NCBI GenBank assembly: GCA_021647245.1
Contig: JAKIVC010000021.1
Coordinates: 1-55,825, forward strand
Length of the DNA: 55,825 nt
DNA from: Gammaproteobacteria bacterium
GTDB lineage: Bacteria; Pseudomonadota; Gammaproteobacteria; RBG-16-57-12
Direction: 5' to 3'
This document shows positions 53,801 through 55,825 of the stretch, piece by piece. A program made the translations under genes and the position numbers. Below the pieces are notes generated by a model, which saw nothing but the letters and a program-made list of their open reading frames with translations, had not been told where the DNA came from and ran no database searches. Every line of letters begins with the position of its first letter. Position 1 is the stretch's first letter.

Positions 53801-54775
53801 ACGGGAAAAGAGTGGCAAGATTTCACTCTCATGAGGATGGTGCTTACGCAACGCCTCGGCAGTTTCACGAATCTCACGCTCGCCAGGCAGGAAAATCAAC
53901 ATATCGCCCCGGCGATCCAGACGGGAGATCTCATCCACTGCATCGAGAATACCCTGCACCCGATCCACTCCCTTCTCCTCACTCTCATAAAGTGGGCGAT
54001 AACGCTGCTCAACCGGATAAGTACGCCCCGAGACCTCAACCACCGGCGCATCATCAAAATGCTTAGAGAAACGAGCCGTATCAATCGTAGCAGAGGTGAT
54101 AATCACTTTAAGGTCAGGGCGCTTTGGCAGTAGCTGCTTTAGATAACCCAACAGAAAATCGATATTGAGACTGCGCTCATGGGCCTCATCAATAATAAGG
54201 GTGTCGTATTGATTCAGAGAGCGATCCTGGCGCATCTCTGCCAGCAGAATACCGTCCGTCATAATTTTAATATAACTTTCCGGTTGAGTCTGATCACTAA
54301 AGCGCACCTTAAAACCCACCGCCTTGCCCACTTCGCTATTAAGCTCTTCAGCAATACGGGCGGCAAGACTGCGAGCCGCCAGCCGACGCGGTTGGGTATG
54401 ACCAATATAGCCATTAACACCGCGCCCCAGCTCTAAGCAGATCTTAGGCAGCTGGGTGGTTTTACCCGAACCGGTCTCACCCGCCACAATCACCACCTGA
54501 TGTGCAGCAATCACCTCTTTAATCTCCTCACGCCGCTCACTAACGGGGAGATTTTCTGGGTAGCTGGGCTTGGGTAAATGCCGTAGACGACTAGATTTTA
54601 GTGCAACAGAAGCATCAACTGCCTCGGTTATTTTAGCCAGCGCCTGCTCAATCGGCTGGCCCTCTTTAACGCGCCGCTGAAGACCATTCAACCGTTTACG
54701 CAACACAAACTGCTCGGCCAACATACATTGGCCAAGCCGGGAGAACAGTTGTTGAATTGTATTTTTATCTCTCAT
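50888..54775 (-). CDS. hrpA: ATP-dependent RNA helicase HrpA
   Basis: A 1295-residue DEAH-box helicase, close to the E. coli HrpA (1300). I choose ATG at 54773-54775 (MRDKNTIQQL) over the longer TTG start. Motif I is AGETGSGKTTQLPK, motif II is IIDEAHERSLNIDFLLG, motif III is SATIDTARF, motif VI is QRAGRCGRVAAG. A helicase-associated domain, an OB fold and the long HrpA-specific C-terminal region follow. It acts in RNA processing and in rescuing collided ribosomes. No ribosome site stands out. Confidence 0.97.
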   Translation of the reverse strand: MRDKNTIQQLFSRLGQCMLAEQFVLRKRLNGLQRRVKEGQPIEQALAKITEAVDASVALKSSRLRHLPKPSYPENLPVSERREEIKEVIAAHQVVIVAGETGSGKTTQLPKICLELGRGVNGYIGHTQPRRLAARSLAARIAEELNSEVGKAVGFKVRFSDQTQPESYIKIMTDGILLAEMRQDRSLNQYDTLIIDEAHERSLNIDFLLGYLKQLLPKRPDLKVIITSATIDTARFSKHFDDAPVVEVSGRTYPVEQRYRPLYESEEKGVDRVQGILDAVDEISRLDRRGDMLIFLPGEREIRETAEALRKHHPHESEILPLFSRLSAAEQGRIFQPSRKQRIVLATNVAETSLTVPGIRYVIDPGVARISRYSYRSKVQRLPIEAISQASANQRAGRCGRVAAGVCIRLYSEDDFNGRPEFTVPEIHRTNLASVILQMKGLGLGDIEAFPFVDAPDSRMVNDGYKLLQELGAIDRQQKLLEVGRKLARLPVDPRIGRMVLAAIEEGALAEVLVIASALSVQEPRDRPADKQQAADEKHNEFKDEASDFLLYLNLWNWFQQQKAQLSRNQLRRLCKKQFISYLRMLEWEDIHKQLASQLKEMGHRSGQQPADYAKIHRSLMSGLLGNLAFKQDDKTYLGTRSKKLMIFPGSALRKKQPKWLMAAELVETSQLFARTVAKIEPEWIEAIAEGLCKKSYSDAHWEKRRAQVVAFEKVTLYGLSIVAWRKVHYGPLEPELSREIFIRGALVSGEYRTQAACLKHNRCLIDEIEQLESKSRRRDLLVDEELIFAFYDRQLPKDIFNGIHFERWYKKAQLDSPSLLFLSKEDLLQRESTLSQQAFPDQLNYQGIQLDLEYHFDPNHQADGINLKVPLALLNQLEAEYFEWLVPGMLPEKVTRLIKALPKPIRRNFVPAPDYAQACVDALPATPSGSLLTAVARQLNRIAGEPLPVGVWDQLALPDHLLMNFKVIDSKGKLLAQGRDLSHLKSECGSLASEHFAAPQRNALERSNITQWDFESLPEVVEHKQQGVALRAYPALVDEGASVALKVLDTATKAEQSHHAGLRRLFVLQLSDKIKYLHKNIPHLQKMTLCYSSLGNGEQLKQQIVLAAVERSFMSNGVSIYDKQTFEEQLQRGRGTFITHVNEVADLLQSVLQQYHQIRVAIKGNIPPFWLNAMADIQQQLQELIYKGFIIETPYQCLVNYPRYLKGILLRIDKLNHNLDRDKTAMLTVARVRKEYQQCFDRIIKRGDAEQVEALLKIRWLIEELRISLFSQEIKTLQPISERRLEKMMGRLLG

Positions 54776-54798
54776 GAAAAACAGCCACGAACACAGAA

Positions 54799-54856
54799 GC
54801 AAGCGTTAGCTTGCGATAAAGCAGAGACCCTACAGGGTTCGCCACCTAAAGGTGGC
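54799..54856. repeat. three tandem small hairpins
   Basis: Three adjacent stems with four-base loops: GCAAGC-GTTA-GCTTGC (54799-54814), ACCC-TACA-GGGT (54827-54838) and GCCACC-TAAA-GGTGGC (54841-54856). They lie just upstream of the hrpA start. The pattern resembles REP-type or IS200/IS605-associated stems. The remaining sequence to 55090 shows no gene. Confidence 0.55.
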
Positions 54857-55094
54857 TGCTACGATAATCGAGGGGTGATTTTAATCTCTCGCAACAAAAA
54901 AAACCAACCTCATCGGCTGTCTGATCGATATTTGAGCTGAATTGTCGCAATTCTGGGTTGAATCTGCCAGTCAACACGACCCTTGATCTACCCAGTTATG
55001 TGTTTCTTTAGTAAAGATATTTCAAAACAGATAGCCGTGTTTGAGAAAATTACTCAGTAATACTCCCTGTAACTAGGTATACATATTCACTAGA

Positions 55095-55350
55095 ACTCAT
55101 GAATACTCCACCGGCTAAAGGCGACTTACAGCACACTAAAATCATCATCGGGGTTGTTCGGCTTCTGGTTTTCTATATACGCTTTCCAGACTTCGTCTGT
55201 CACGTTTCCGCTTGAAGCTACCCAATAGCCTCTCGCCCACAAAGGCTGACCCCAGTACCTCTTCAATTGCGGAAACTCCGTTAACATCTTGTGAGAACTC
55301 TTACCCTTCATAAACTGCACCGTTTTAGATACCGATAAACTCGGTGGCAT
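55095..55350 (-). pseudogene. IS200/IS605-family TnpA transposase remnant with right-end hairpin
   Basis: The 74-residue stretch starting at ATG 55348-55350 matches the C-terminal half of TnpA Y1 transposases: MPPSLSVSKTVQFMKGKSS, WARGYWVASSGNVT and YIENQ, whose tyrosine is the catalytic nucleophile. The frame stays open upstream to about 55450, but the text there (WGRRLSKFGEFTCKYLTGHYW) is not TnpA-like. The HUH motif has only one histidine (GHYWIG), so the enzyme should be inactive. Just after the stop (55126) is a GGCG/CGCC-type stem around TTTAG (about 55099-55116), likely the element's right end. Confidence 0.72.
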
Positions 55351-55701
55351 TCCTATCCAATAGTGTCCGGTTAGGTACTTGCATGTAAACTCTCCGAATT
55401 TCGAGAGTCTACGTCCCCAGGATCGGGGGGTGCAACCTACGACTCTCGGGTTTCATTAAGAATTTTGGTCCGCAACTCTCTTACGCGCCTTATAGAAACG
55501 CATTCATCATGTTCCTCATGACAGAGAAAATGCAAGAAAAGGGGTCAAAAAGGGGGCAAATGCAATATTACTCTTTTTGTTGTATGACTTATCCTTGGTT
55601 ATCCATGCTGCTCGCAGTTCGCTTGGGATTGAGGCGTATGATGGAAGAAGATAAAAGTTTGGCTTGTCAGGTCGAAAAATACAGCGTCAATATTGTATTT
55701 G
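55351..55701. other. region between IS remnant and intron end, no gene identified
   Basis: A 351-bp stretch without a supported gene. A small stem CCCC-AGGATC-GGGG (55416-55429) and a TCTCCGAA/TTTCGAGAG pair near 55391-55405 are visible. An open frame at 55509-55724 on the plus strand has no family features, lacks a convincing ribosome site and runs into the intron end. Confidence 0.35.
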
Positions 55702-55825
55702 GTCGAGTAGATGGGTTCCTCTAGCTTTATCAGGATCATGATGGCCATCACACGGCCGATTTCCTGCTTCTACCATTGTTACCACACCCCTCTCAGAACC
55801 GTGCTTGCGCTATTTACGCACACGG
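55702..55825 (-). ncRNA. 3' end of a group II intron (domains V and VI), cut by the window edge
   Basis: On the minus strand from the edge inward, CCGTG, TGCG, a seven-base loop, CGCA, a two-base bulge AG and CACGGTTC form the 34-nt hairpin of group II intron domain V; its first three catalytic bases (AGC) would lie just beyond the edge. About 80 bases on, the text ends CATCTACTCGAC (complement of 55702-55713), matching the usual bacterial intron 3' end. An unpaired A seven bases before the end fits the domain VI branch point. The reverse transcriptase gene, if any, is outside the window. The 3' exon would start at 55701. Confidence 0.65.

Noticed and set aside
54776-54802. Longer HrpA starting at TTG 54802
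   Set aside because: The extra residues (LLCSWLFF) are hydrophobic and unlike HrpA; ATG at 54775 gives the expected start and length.
55509-55724. 71-codon open frame near the right edge
   Set aside because: No recognisable features; it runs into the group II intron 3' end on the other strand.
1-55825. CRISPR arrays, tRNA and rRNA genes, 4.5S RNA near ffh
   Set aside because: I looked for regular direct repeats with spacers, cloverleaf-like stretches and the conserved 4.5S RNA core in the noncoding gaps and saw none. A covariance-model scan would be decisive.

Overview
The window looks like chromosomal DNA from a gammaproteobacterium with respiratory, probably sulfur- or metal-associated metabolism. 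The evidence is the gamma-type housekeeping synteny (rpsP-rimM-trmD-rplS beside ffh, with ypjD and a CorC-type gene divergent from them; rplM-rpsI; dsbC-xerD; coq7) and the very large share of c-type cytochrome genes. I see no tRNA or rRNA gene and no CRISPR array.

Layout. 1-1360: end of an IS1380-type transposase and a small outer-membrane barrel gene. 1454-10137 (minus strand): RND efflux pair, a metallophosphatase-like/tetraheme cytochrome fusion, a YbhP-type EEP protein, dsbC, a 150-bp MITE-like palindrome, xerD. 10195-14635 (minus): the rplS-trmD-rimM-rpsP operon, ffh, a class II cyclic-nucleotide phosphodiesterase-like protein. 15128-21009 (plus): ypjD, CorC-like transporter, agmatine deiminase and N-carbamoylputrescine amidase (putrescine synthesis), ribosomal oxygenase, rhodanese lipoprotein. 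21101-45711 (minus): about 25 kb devoted almost entirely to making and using c-type cytochromes. 45793-54775: rplM-rpsI, hydrolase/ferredoxin pair, GlcF-like protein, coq7, folD, hrpA. 54799-55825: hairpin repeats, an IS200/IS605 remnant and the 3' end of a group II intron.

The centre of interest is 30930-45711 with its neighbour 21101-30721. A tetraheme cytochrome (42451-43317) has exactly eight cysteines and eight histidines, i.e. four CXXCH sites plus four spare histidines, and resembles the OmcE family of filament-forming extracellular cytochromes. It has its own consensus promoter and its own terminator. It sits in a cluster with a PpiC-type isomerase, a large outer-membrane barrel, three c7-type triheme cytochromes, three NHL-type beta-propeller lipoproteins, a cupredoxin-like lipoprotein and a porin. 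Directly downstream are a System II cytochrome c synthetase (ResB/CcsA with TPR and TlpA partners) and then a complete System I ccmABCDEFGHI operon, followed by two more exported beta-propellers. The simplest reading is a self-contained locus for an extracellular electron-transfer conduit, possibly a cytochrome nanowire, with two heme-attachment machineries beside it. The filament role is inferred from sequence pattern and gene context, not demonstrated.
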